39,450 bases of DNA from Oscillospiraceae bacterium (GTDB lineage: Bacteria; Bacillota; Clostridia; Oscillospirales; CAG-272): positions 1-39,450 of the forward strand of contig SVTX01000014.1 in the NCBI GenBank assembly GCA_015063545.1. The letters run 5' to 3'. The position numbers and the translations under genes are program-made. The first letter of the stretch is position 1. The number at the start of each line of letters is the position of its first letter. Positions 6,273 to 14,541 of this stretch are shown one piece after another. The notes beneath the pieces were generated by a model. The model made no database searches. It was not told the DNA's origin and worked only from the letters and a program-made list of their open reading frames with translations.

Positions 6273-6866
6273 GATGATTTTTGGTATAATATTTTGTTTT
6301 GAGGCGGAGGAAACCAGCGCCGAACCATAAGCAAAAGTGTGAAAAAATACGTCATTTGGAAGTGGGATTTTGGCGCACGAGGCGAAATCTGAATCCAGCA
6401 GTTTTGTCAGAGCCTCCTTTTTTGTCCACAACGTGAGGAAATCTTCGTCTCCGTTGAGTATTTTTTCATATTCCAAGGGCGCGAAGAAGCGTTTTGCTAT
6501 TTTTTCTTGATTTTTTGCTTGGGATTGGATATCTATACCGATGGGGGTGTCGGATATTGCGACTGCTACGCAGCTTTCGTCGTGCGATATGCTGAAGCGC
6601 AGGTTATCCGAATTCTCAAAAAAAGGTTTTCCTGTTTGGCTTTTTGCCAGAACAAGTCCATCTGTGCTTATTTGAAGGTGGGAAAGACCGCTTGCGAGCA
6701 ATAGCAGGGCGCAAAGAGATTGAGATCTCGCCGCCTCCGAGCTTTTTTTCAATATATTTTGCAGGTACTCGGCATTCTGTTCTCCGCAAAAGCTGTTTTT
6801 AAAACTCTCCGCAGCCCCTTGAATATCAAAGGGCTGCGGGATTGTTGCAATAAATATGTTTATCAT
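6255..6866 (-). CDS. 4'-phosphopantetheinyl transferase superfamily protein
   Basis: A 203-residue protein with the two Mg/CoA-binding motifs of Sfp/AcpT-type transferases: GIDIQ (110-114) and FLTLWTKKEALTKL (143-156, with Trp, Lys and Glu of the WxxKEA motif). KSQTGKPFF and FSISHDESCVAVAIS also fit the family. It would transfer the phosphopantetheine arm of CoA to a carrier protein in fatty acid, polyketide or peptide synthesis. The C-terminus after residue 175 is short and variable. Three bases separate it from the hprK stop codon, so it is probably cotranscribed and translationally coupled with hprK. No carrier protein or synthase lies in the window, so the target is unknown. Confidence 0.88.
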   Translation of the reverse strand: MINIFIATIPQPFDIQGAAESFKNSFCGEQNAEYLQNILKKSSEAARSQSLCALLLLASGLSHLQISTDGLVLAKSQTGKPFFENSDNLRFSISHDESCVAVAISDTPIGIDIQSQAKNQEKIAKRFFAPLEYEKILNGDEDFLTLWTKKEALTKLLDSDFASCAKIPLPNDVFFHTFAYGSALVSSASKQNIIPKIIKIDQF

Positions 6867-6869
6867 TGT

Positions 6870-7799
6870 TTAAAACTGCATCTGGCTGAGAAGACGCTTG
6901 TTGAATTCTTCTGCCGTGTTGTAGCCCATCTTTTTCTGACGGTTGTTCATAGCCGCGATCTCAAGAATAATGGCGAGGTTACGTCCGGGACGCACGGGAA
7001 TGGTAATGGCAGGGATTTTGATGCCGAGGATGTCTACTTTTTGCTCGTCGAGACCGAGACGGTCGTACATTTTTCCTTGAACCCAGGGCTCAAGATTGAT
7101 AACGAGGTCGATCTTTTCGGATTCCTTGACCGCACCCATACCGAAAAGACGGCGGATGTCAACTATACCTATACCTCTGAGCTCAACGTAATGGCGGATT
7201 ATTTCAGGCGCATTGCCTACAAGGGTTTTTGCAGAAACTCTCTTTATTTCTACTGCGTCATCAGCTATAAGTCTGTGGCCGCGCTTTACAAGCTCGATTG
7301 CCGTTTCGGATTTACCGACACCGCTGTCGCCGAGAAGTAAAAGACCTTCGCCGTAAACCTCAATAAGTACGCCGTGTCTGGTTATTCTGGGAGCGAGATA
7401 AGTGTTAAGCGAACCGATAAGAGATGCCATTATCGGGCTGGTCTTTTCCTGCGTGCGGAGAAGGGGGACCGAATACGTTTTTGCGGCTTCTATCATATCC
7501 TCAAAAACCTCAAGACCGGATGTGAATATAACGGCATTGGGGCGAGCCTCGATAAAGTCGTATATTTTCTTTTTTCTGTCTGTGGGATCAAGCTCGGAAA
7601 GATATCTGTGCTCGGCGTTTCCGATCAGATGCAGTCTTTCCTCGTCAAAGATCTCGTAAAATCCCGCAAGCGCGAGACCGGGGCGCATTACCTCGGGAGT
7701 TTTTACGAGAATTTTATCAAAATTTTCGGGTGCTACTATGGTTTCAAAGTTAAATTCCTCGGCCAGCTGAGACAGAGAAATGCTGTAGATATCTTCCAT
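6870..7799 (-). CDS. hprK: HPr kinase/phosphorylase
   Basis: A full-length protein of 309 residues. The N-terminal domain covers about 1-130; the catalytic domain carries the conserved RHGVLIEVYG (141-150), Walker A GDSGVGKS (157-164), the Asp-Asp pair ADDAV (about 179-183) and the family signature HYVELRGIGIVDIRRLFG (about 203-220). It phosphorylates Ser 46 of HPr in response to glycolytic intermediates and so drives carbon catabolite control with CcpA. AAGGAGAG precedes ATG 7799. A perfect TATAAT lies at 7859-7854 but its -35 (TATGCA) is weak. The gene is relevant to the large sugar-type uptake locus downstream, which would normally be under such control, although I did not find a clear cre site. 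Confidence 0.97.
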   Translation of the reverse strand: MEDIYSISLSQLAEEFNFETIVAPENFDKILVKTPEVMRPGLALAGFYEIFDEERLHLIGNAEHRYLSELDPTDRKKKIYDFIEARPNAVIFTSGLEVFEDMIEAAKTYSVPLLRTQEKTSPIMASLIGSLNTYLAPRITRHGVLIEVYGEGLLLLGDSGVGKSETAIELVKRGHRLIADDAVEIKRVSAKTLVGNAPEIIRHYVELRGIGIVDIRRLFGMGAVKESEKIDLVINLEPWVQGKMYDRLGLDEQKVDILGIKIPAITIPVRPGRNLAIILEIAAMNNRQKKMGYNTAEEFNKRLLSQMQF

Positions 7800-7996
7800 A
7801 TACTGCTCTCCTTACAAGTGTTTTCAACAAAGAAAAATTTATTTTCACACATCATTATATCACATTTTTTCGGTTTTGCATAGGTCTTTTTTAAAAAAAC
7901 GCGCCAAAATATTGTAAGAAAAATGTTTTTTAATTCACACCCTTGTCACAATACGCGTGTATAATTGAATTATCAAATGATCTTGGAGATAGAATT

Positions 7997-9181
7997 ATGG
8001 ATAAAAACAATCAAGTTACTCAGCTTTCGCGCGAGGAGCTTAAGGAAATAGTAAAAAAAAGAAAGAAGAAAAAGGCGCTTATCGTCAGCCTGGTGGCAAT
8101 CGGAGTAATGCTTACTGCCGTGACGGCGGGACTTCTTATATGGAATGCCGTGCGGCTCAAGCCTATAAAGAGAACCGAGGAGCAGGCGCGGGTTGTAGGT
8201 CAGGTTGGGGAATATGACATTTATTACGATGAATTTTCCTACCTTGTCGGCATACACAGATCCGATATTGAGAATAAGTATGGGGAAGTTGACTGGAACG
8301 GAGACTCTGAGGCGTCAAAAAAAGCTGTCAATGAGCTGACAGCTGCCGTTTTACGCGACATTGAACAAATATACGTTGTTTTGGAGCTTTGCGAGGAGCA
8401 CGGCATAAAAACCGACGAAAGGAAAATAAACAAGCAGGTGAACGAGAAGATACAGTCTGTTATTGATACGTCGTTTGGCGGTGAACGCGACGGATATTAC
8501 GATTGGCTGGAGAAAAACAATCTTTCGGATGCGTATTACCGACTTGTTTGCAAAATGAACATTCTTGAGGAACAGCTTTTGGAGAAGTTGATTTCCGACG
8601 GAGATTATATCAAGTATAACATTGATAACCGCGTGGATTTTTCGAAATATGTAAGTGAAAACGACGAGGCTATGTGTTCTGTACACATCTACTATCCCAA
8701 AATATACAAGAAGTACACAAGAAATGAAGACGGGCAGATCGTGTCCTACATGGCAGACGTTTCCGCACAAACAAAGGCTGAGGCGGCCGAGGCTTTGACC
8801 GAGATACGCGCTGCGAAAAATAATGACGAAAGAATGGAGATATTCAATAAATTCGTTGGCAACAAGTACATGGTGGAGGGAATCACCATGGAGACGACTG
8901 ATCCTATATATTTCTGGGAAGGACTTATGGATGATGAGTATGAGGATGCGGCGGAAGAGCTTGGTGAGTATCAGGTCAGCGACGTAGTTGAGACTGAGGA
9001 CGGATACTACATCATAATGTGTATGCCCAAGAATACGGATTATATAAAGGCGAACGCAGATACGCTTTTGTCCAGATATCAGGGCGCAAAGCTTCTGTCT
9101 TTGGAAAACAAGATGGCTGAAAAGCTCAGCTTCAAGTGCTCGGATATTTCTGCTCTTATAGTTAAGGAATTGACGAAATGA
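7997..9181 (+). CDS. Membrane-anchored SurA/PrsA-like (parvulin-type) foldase candidate
   Basis: A 394-residue protein with a cytoplasmic basic N-terminus (KKRKKKK at about 20-26), one membrane segment (about 27-50) and a large extracytoplasmic part. The order resembles SurA/PrsA proteins: helical N-region (VGEYDIYYDEFSYLV, about 70-84, through 220), then a region ending in EYQVSDVVETEDGYYIIMCM, close to the end of PpiC-type rotamase domains, and a final helix. A full parvulin active site is not obvious, so it may be a chaperone only. The start at 7997 follows TTGGAGAT; the longer frame from 7943 would contain the likely -10 TATAAT (7960-7965). It overlaps the next gene by 4 bp (ATGA). Confidence 0.7.
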   Translation: MDKNNQVTQLSREELKEIVKKRKKKKALIVSLVAIGVMLTAVTAGLLIWNAVRLKPIKRTEEQARVVGQVGEYDIYYDEFSYLVGIHRSDIENKYGEVDWNGDSEASKKAVNELTAAVLRDIEQIYVVLELCEEHGIKTDERKINKQVNEKIQSVIDTSFGGERDGYYDWLEKNNLSDAYYRLVCKMNILEEQLLEKLISDGDYIKYNIDNRVDFSKYVSENDEAMCSVHIYYPKIYKKYTRNEDGQIVSYMADVSAQTKAEAAEALTEIRAAKNNDERMEIFNKFVGNKYMVEGITMETTDPIYFWEGLMDDEYEDAAEELGEYQVSDVVETEDGYYIIMCMPKNTDYIKANADTLLSRYQGAKLLSLENKMAEKLSFKCSDISALIVKELTK

Positions 9182-10122
9182 GAAGGAAAAAGCATAAGTA
9201 TGCCAGACGGAGCTCTGTAAACTCAAAAAGGAAAAAGGTATTGCCTATTGTGCTGATCGCGGTTGGGGCGGTGGCAGTCCTGTTCGCAGTAGCGGTAGGA
9301 ATAGGGGCATATCTGAGAGGAAAGGCTGACAGATACGAACCTCACAAGCAGTACAAGTTTGAAGATAATTCACCTCCGCAAAATCAGGGTGGGGGATCGG
9401 TGTGCGCTCCGCTGCACAAATACGGGAACAGCATTTATGCTTTGGTGAGCAAAGGGTATGATGCGATTTCCGTTTCTCTTGGAACTTCGTCAAGCGTGGA
9501 TTTTTCAACTGACATCACACAATCGGTCTCCGGCGCGGTATGCGGAGAGACGGATCTTGAAAAATACGCACAGGATATACATGACAACGATGCGATAGCG
9601 TGCGGATATTTTTATTCCGAGGCTTTCTCGATTTCGGATGAAAATGATCGCAGGATACGTAAGGCATATGAGATATCCTTACTTTGCGACGCAGCACAAA
9701 AGGGTATAGACGATATACTTATTTTGGGAATAAACGTTGACGAGAACAATTGCGATGAGGTCGCGCGCTACCTATCCGAAATAGCATCGGCGGCTGACGG
9801 TGCGGTAGGGATCGCCGTAAATGCAGGTGTATTCCTTCTTTCCGAAAACGAGGTGTATGTTGCAGGAAAGCTCAAGTCTGCATGTGATTTCATAGCTATG
9901 GATCTGACGGGGCTGGATTTTTCGGATGTGGCAGATCAAAAGGAAGATTTTGACGAGCGTGAGGAGCTTGGGAATTATCTTGAAACCTTGTCGTATTATA
10001 TCTCTCAATACTATGCGAGATTGATATTTTCCGATGCGAATTCAAAGTATTTTGATATGGTCATAGAATTTGGACTGCCCAACACACAGGTCGTTGGCAA
10101 AATGGAGACTGAAACAGAATAA
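9178..10122 (+). CDS. Membrane-anchored protein of unknown function, possible TIM-barrel fold
   Basis: A 314-residue protein with a strongly basic N-terminus (MRRKKHKYARRSSVNSKRKK), one membrane segment (about residues 21-45) and an exported domain. The domain alternates predicted strands and helices (SIYALVSKGYDAISVSLG, IDDILILGINVDENN, ADGAVGIAVNAGVFLLSE, CDFIAMDLTGLDFSD), a pattern that would suit a TIM-barrel or glycoside-hydrolase-like fold; no catalytic motif is certain. It starts inside the stop of the foldase-like gene (ATGA overlap), so the two are probably made together and may act together at the outer face of the membrane. A terminator follows at 10145. Confidence 0.65.
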   Translation: MRRKKHKYARRSSVNSKRKKVLPIVLIAVGAVAVLFAVAVGIGAYLRGKADRYEPHKQYKFEDNSPPQNQGGGSVCAPLHKYGNSIYALVSKGYDAISVSLGTSSSVDFSTDITQSVSGAVCGETDLEKYAQDIHDNDAIACGYFYSEAFSISDENDRRIRKAYEISLLCDAAQKGIDDILILGINVDENNCDEVARYLSEIASAADGAVGIAVNAGVFLLSENEVYVAGKLKSACDFIAMDLTGLDFSDVADQKEDFDEREELGNYLETLSYYISQYYARLIFSDANSKYFDMVIEFGLPNTQVVGKMETETE

Positions 10123-10144
10123 TACAGTCATGTTTTTTAATTTG

Positions 10145-10180
10145 AGAAGCGCAAATGTTAACGTTTGCGCTTCTTTTTTG
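10145..10180 (+). terminator. Terminator after the foldase/anchored protein pair
   Basis: AGAAGCGCAAA and TTTGCGCTTCT pair around TGTTAACG and run into a T tract. Confidence 0.92.
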
Positions 10181-10298
10181 CATTATGTATCCGAAAATAG
10201 CGAAAAATAAAAAAAATATTTAAAAATAAAAAGTATTTTGAAGAAAAACTTCGTATATTATGTTTTATAAGTAATTTTTACGGAAGGAGGGACTGACC

Positions 10299-11324
10299 GT
10301 GAGTAAAAAAACGGAGATGAGTGTAAGTGATATTTTTGTGGAAAGAGAAAAATCATCGCTTTCGAAATATGCTTTTTTGACATGTAATACAAAAGGACGA
10401 GACAATCCCTGCGAACCCTGTCAGAACAGAACCGAATATCAGCGAGACAGAGATAAGATCATACATTCGCAATCTTTCCGCCGACTTATGAACAAAACGC
10501 AGGTGTTTCTTGCTCCCGCGGGAGACCATTACAGAACCCGCCTGACACATACACTTGAGGTTACCCAGATAGCCAGAATTATCGCGCGCGCCTTGCGTCT
10601 TAATGAAGACCTCACTGAGGCGGCTGCTCTCGGACATGACCTTGGCCATACTCCCTTCGGCCATGCGGGAGAGGCGGCGCTTCAGGAGTGTTACGATCCG
10701 AATTTTGCGCATTATAAGCAAAGCCTTAGGGTTGTCGAGAAGCTCGAAAAGGGTGGACGCGGACTTAATCTTACGTGGGAAGTGCGTGACGGCATAGTAA
10801 ATCATACGGGAGACTGCCTTGCGTCTACGCTTGAGGGCATTATAGTAAAATTTGCCGACCGCATAGCGTACATAAATCACGACATAGACGACGCGTGTCG
10901 CGCAGGAATACTTCGAATAGACGACATTCCCACGGAGATAATAGATGTTCTCGGCCGCGGTCACGGTGAGAGAATAAACAATATGGTAACCTCCATAATC
11001 GACGAGAGTATGGATAAGCCGTACATAAAGATGGGGGATGAAATCGGAGATGCGACAGCTGATCTCCGTAGCTTCCTTTTTGAAAACGTTTACCGCAATC
11101 CCGTAGCGAAAAGTGAAGATGCAAAGGCAAAAGAGCTTTTGATAAAATTATTCGAATATTATGTAAAAAATCCGGAAAAAATGCCCGAACAATATCGGAA
11201 CAATATGGAAAACGAGCCTGTTGAGAGGTGCGTGTGCGATTTTGTTTCGGGAATGACCGACAGATATGCCATAGAAACCTATAACTCTCTGTTTGTTCCG
11301 AATATTTGGAGGGGTAAATGCTGA
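10299..11324 (+). CDS. dgt: Deoxyguanosinetriphosphate triphosphohydrolase-like HD protein
   Basis: A 341-residue HD-domain protein of the dGTPase family, which splits dNTPs into deoxynucleoside and triphosphate. The HD metal site is clear: TRLTHTLEV (His 84), GHDLGHTPFGHAGE (His 113, Asp 114) and KFADRIAYINHD (about 182-194). The N-terminal stretch CEPCQNRTEYQRDRDKIIHS leading to FRRLMNKTQVF is typical. Translation starts with GTG at 10299 behind GGAAGGAGG. It overlaps dnaG by 7 bp and forms the first gene of dgt-dnaG-rpoD, a common Clostridia arrangement that links nucleotide pools, primer synthesis and housekeeping transcription. I found no strong promoter in the AT-rich 110 bases upstream. 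Confidence 0.93.
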   Translation: MSKKTEMSVSDIFVEREKSSLSKYAFLTCNTKGRDNPCEPCQNRTEYQRDRDKIIHSQSFRRLMNKTQVFLAPAGDHYRTRLTHTLEVTQIARIIARALRLNEDLTEAAALGHDLGHTPFGHAGEAALQECYDPNFAHYKQSLRVVEKLEKGGRGLNLTWEVRDGIVNHTGDCLASTLEGIIVKFADRIAYINHDIDDACRAGILRIDDIPTEIIDVLGRGHGERINNMVTSIIDESMDKPYIKMGDEIGDATADLRSFLFENVYRNPVAKSEDAKAKELLIKLFEYYVKNPEKMPEQYRNNMENEPVERCVCDFVSGMTDRYAIETYNSLFVPNIWRGKC

Positions 11325-13090
11325 TACCGAGAGAGATAATAGATGATATAAGGGCAAGAAATGATATAGTTGACGTTATCGGAATGTACGTCAATCTCAA
11401 ACGCGCGGGCTCGAATTACAATGGCCTGTGTCCGTATCACAGCGAAAAAACACCGTCGTTCACGGTGTTTCCCGGCACTCAGTCATTTTATTGCTTTGGC
11501 TGCGGCGCGGGCGGCGATGTGATCACGTTTACCATGAAATCCGAAAATCTGGATTATGTGGGTGCGATAGAATTTCTTGCCAAGAAAAGCGGAATTTCCA
11601 TTCCGCAGTCTGCCGCAGAGCAGCAGGGCGGAATGAGCCGAAACAGAGTTTTTCAGATGAATCTTGAAGCGGCAAAATATTTCAGAAGCTGCCTTTTCGA
11701 TGAAAAGCTGGGTAGCGACGGTCTCAGATATCTTGTCGAACAGAGAAGGCTTCCCATGACAATAATCAAACGCTTCGGTTTGGGATTTGCACCGGATTCA
11801 TTCTGGAGCTTGACAAACCATATGACGCGTCTCGGTTTTACAGAGGATGAGCTCATAGCCGGATTTTTGGGCGGAAAAAGCAAGAAAAGCGGCAAAATAT
11901 ACGACTACTTCAGAAACAGAGTCATTTTCCCCATAATAGACACGTCGGGAAACGTTATTGCTTTTGGCGGTCGAGTTATGGATGATTCAAAGCCAAAATA
12001 TTTGAACTCGTCGGATACGCCCGGGTTTAAAAAGAGTAAAAACCTTTTTGCCTTGAACTATGCAAAAAACCATTGCTCCGAGAGATTAATACTTTGCGAA
12101 GGATATATGGACGTTATTGCGCTTCATGCTGCGGGAATAGAAAACGCTGTGGCAACGCTGGGTACAGCTCTTACGCAGGAGCAGGCGAGAATGATGGCGA
12201 AATATACAAAGCAGGTCATTATTTCGTACGATTCCGACGAAGCGGGACAAAGAGCCGCGGCGCGCGCGATATCCATGCTTTCCGACGTTGGTCTTGACGT
12301 GAAGATACTCAAGATGAAGGAAGCAAAGGATCCCGATGAATATATCAAAAAATTCGGAGTGGAAAATTTCAAGCGCCTTATAGGAGAGAGCCGCACGGGA
12401 TTTGAATACAAGATAGAGAACGTAATTGCAAAATACGACATTACGTTGTCTGAAAACAAAATAAAGGCCGCGGGAGAGCTTTGCGACTATATATCGGGTG
12501 TTTCGTCAAGCGTGGAGCGTGATGTTTATACATCTTCGGTCGCAAGCAGACTATCACTTTCATTTGACTCACTCAAGAACGATGTAGAGAGACTGAGACG
12601 CAAAAAGCTCAATGAGTACAAAGCAAAAACATTCAATAATATGAAAATGAGCGCCATGGGAATAGGAGACAGGACCAACCCCGATGCTGCCAAAAATATA
12701 CGTGCTGCGGCGGCTGAAGAAGCCATAATCGGATTGCTGCTCATATTCGATGAGTATAGAGATGCGATAATGAATGAAAAGATTTCATTGTCGTCGGATG
12801 ACTTTTTATCGGATTTCCACAGAAGAGTGTTTGAAAAAATCATGCAGCTTCATGCGGATGACGGAGGATTTTCATTCTCTTTGCTTGGGGAATATTTTGT
12901 TCCCGATGAAATGGGAAGAATTCAGGGAATTGAACAAAAGCGTCGCGCTCTTACACAGAACGGATATGACGTTTTGTACCAATGTGTGCAAAGTCTTAAG
13001 AATGAAAAAAACAGCACGGATTCCGATGACGGTATTTCCGAGATAGAACGGCTTTTGGAAAACAAACGCAAAAAAATGCAAAATCAGTAA
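11318..13090 (+). CDS. dnaG: DNA primase
   Basis: A full-length primase of 590 residues. It has the N-terminal CHC2 zinc finger (CPYH at 38-41 and CFGC at 59-62), the RNA-polymerase-like core with FGLGFAPDSFWSL, the TOPRIM domain (LILCEGYMDVIALH, then IISYDSDEAGQRAA and KDPDEYI) and a C-terminal helicase-binding region (about 460-590). It makes RNA primers at the replication fork with the DnaB-type helicase. Its GGAGGGG ribosome binding site lies inside the end of dgt, and it is followed 30 bases later by rpoD. Confidence 0.98.
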   Translation: MLIPREIIDDIRARNDIVDVIGMYVNLKRAGSNYNGLCPYHSEKTPSFTVFPGTQSFYCFGCGAGGDVITFTMKSENLDYVGAIEFLAKKSGISIPQSAAEQQGGMSRNRVFQMNLEAAKYFRSCLFDEKLGSDGLRYLVEQRRLPMTIIKRFGLGFAPDSFWSLTNHMTRLGFTEDELIAGFLGGKSKKSGKIYDYFRNRVIFPIIDTSGNVIAFGGRVMDDSKPKYLNSSDTPGFKKSKNLFALNYAKNHCSERLILCEGYMDVIALHAAGIENAVATLGTALTQEQARMMAKYTKQVIISYDSDEAGQRAAARAISMLSDVGLDVKILKMKEAKDPDEYIKKFGVENFKRLIGESRTGFEYKIENVIAKYDITLSENKIKAAGELCDYISGVSSSVERDVYTSSVASRLSLSFDSLKNDVERLRRKKLNEYKAKTFNNMKMSAMGIGDRTNPDAAKNIRAAAAEEAIIGLLLIFDEYRDAIMNEKISLSSDDFLSDFHRRVFEKIMQLHADDGGFSFSLLGEYFVPDEMGRIQGIEQKRRALTQNGYDVLYQCVQSLKNEKNSTDSDDGISEIERLLENKRKKMQNQ

Positions 13091-13120
13091 AAAGAGACAA
13101 TTCACTTAAAGGAGTATAAA

Positions 13121-14260
13121 ATGACGGAAGAAAAGATAATTCCTGAAAATCAGGAGCAGGAAGAGAATGCTAAGCTTAACACCGAAAAGGTGGTTGAAAG
13201 TTTAATAGAGAAGGGAAAAAAGTCGGGGCTTTCCGAAGCTGATCTTGATGCAGCGCTCGAGGAGATGAACGACGACGTAGACAGTCTTGATAAGCTGTAC
13301 GAGTCTCTCGAGGATAACGGCATATCCTTGTCCGACGAGCTTTCCAATGACGAGATTGAGGAGATCCAGAATGAAGTTTCCAAGTTCGGCAACGGCGAAA
13401 ATATGGAAAAAATGCTGGAGCAGGACGGATTTGCGGTGGACGACCCCGTTCGTCAGTACCTTAAAGAAATCGGACGCATTCCGCTTTTGACGGTTGAAGA
13501 AGAAAAAGCCCTTGCTGAAAAGATGCTTGAGGGCGATGAGGATGCAAAAATGCGACTCGTTGAGTCCAACCTTCGTCTCGTCGTAAGTATCGCGAAGCGT
13601 TACCTGGGCAGAGGTATGTATTTCCTTGACCTTATTCAGGAAGGAAACCTCGGCCTTATGAAAGCCGTTGAAAAGTTTGACTATGCCAAGGGATTCAAGT
13701 TCTCAACATATGCTACGTGGTGGATAAGACAGGCAATTACCAGGGCTATCGCGGATCAGGCGAGAACTATCCGTATTCCCGTTCACATGGTTGAAACTAT
13801 ACACAAGGTAACAAGATACTCTCGCCAGATGCTCCAGGAGCTTGGCCGAGAGCCTACCGCTGATGAAATAGGTGAGAAAATAGGCATGACGGCGGAAAAG
13901 GTAAGAGAGATACTCAAGATATCTCAGGATCCCGTATCGCTTGAAACTCCTATAGGCGAGGAGGAAGACAGTCATCTTGGTGACTTTATTCCCGATGAGG
14001 ATACTCCTGCACCTGCGGATGCGGCTGCATCCACCATTTTGCGCGAGGTTATTGAGAGAGAGCTTCAGACACTTACTCCCAGAGAAGCTCACGTCATAAA
14101 GCTCCGCTTCGGACTTTATGACGGCAGAACAAGAACGCTTGAGGAAGTCGGTAAGGAATTTGACATTACCCGTGAGCGTATCCGTCAGATAGAGGCTAAG
14201 GCGCTCCGTAAGCTTCGTCACCCCAGCCGTGCAAGACACCTTAAGGGCTTCCTTGATTGA
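13121..14260 (+). CDS. rpoD: RNA polymerase primary sigma factor (sigma-A)
   Basis: A 379-residue housekeeping sigma factor. An acidic region 1.1 (about 1-100) precedes [11 protein letters not shown] (region 1.2), region 2 ([47 protein letters not shown]), region 3 ([14 protein letters not shown]) and region 4 ([17 protein letters not shown], then [18 protein letters not shown]). It recognises TTGACA/TATAAT promoters, which are abundant in this window. AAAGGAG precedes the ATG. It is the last gene of the dgt-dnaG-rpoD unit; I saw no strong intrinsic terminator in the 190 bases after it, only a weak TGTAGA/TCTACA pairing (14312-14346). Confidence 0.98.
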   Translation: MTEEKIIPENQEQEENAKLNTEKVVESLIEKGKKSGLSEADLDAALEEMNDDVDSLDKLYESLEDNGISLSDELSNDEIEEIQNEVSKFGNGENMEKMLEQDGFAVDDPVRQYLKEIGRIPLLTVEEEKALAEKMLEGDEDAKMRLVESNLRLVVSIAKRYLGRGMYFLDLIQEGNLGLMKAVEKFDYAKGFKFSTYATWWIRQAITRAIADQARTIRIPVHMVETIHKVTRYSRQMLQELGREPTADEIGEKIGMTAEKVREILKISQDPVSLETPIGEEEDSHLGDFIPDEDTPAPADAAASTILREVIERELQTLTPREAHVIKLRFGLYDGRTRTLEEVGKEFDITRERIRQIEAKALRKLRHPSRARHLKGFLD

Positions 14261-14451
14261 TAAAATTGTAAATTTATATAAGTTGGGATTACAAATTTAT
14301 AACCCATAAAATGTAGAAAATAACAGAAATTTTGTCACAATCTACAAATAATTTCGCCGGCTATTGTGCACACTGACATTAACCAAAAGAATGCTTTGCG
14401 AAAAATGGGGCGGTGTTATTGCATGCGCGAAAATGTAGGATAAATATTCGC

Positions 14452-14480
14452 TTGACAAATTTGTTTATTTGATGTAAAAT
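14452..14480 (+). promoter_or_regulatory. Promoter of the solute-binding lipoprotein gene
   Basis: TTGACA, 17 bases, TAAAAT. The leader contains a small hairpin CGGC-TTAT-GCCG (14505-14516) before the AGGAGGA ribosome binding site; a similar hairpin precedes the 18068 gene. Confidence 0.85.
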
Positions 14481-14541
14481 ATATTAAGTATCGGATTTTG
14501 GCAACGGCTTATGCCGAGCCTGCCGTATTAGGAGGAATCAG

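Noticed and set aside
5993..6355. Minus-strand open frame of 120 codons
   Set aside because: Its start lies inside the phosphopantetheinyl transferase gene in another frame, it crosses that gene's terminator, and it consists of AT-rich low-complexity codons.
10238..10269. Possible promoter for dgt (TTGAAG with a poor -10)
   Set aside because: No hexamer pair with acceptable spacing could be defined in this AT-rich stretch.
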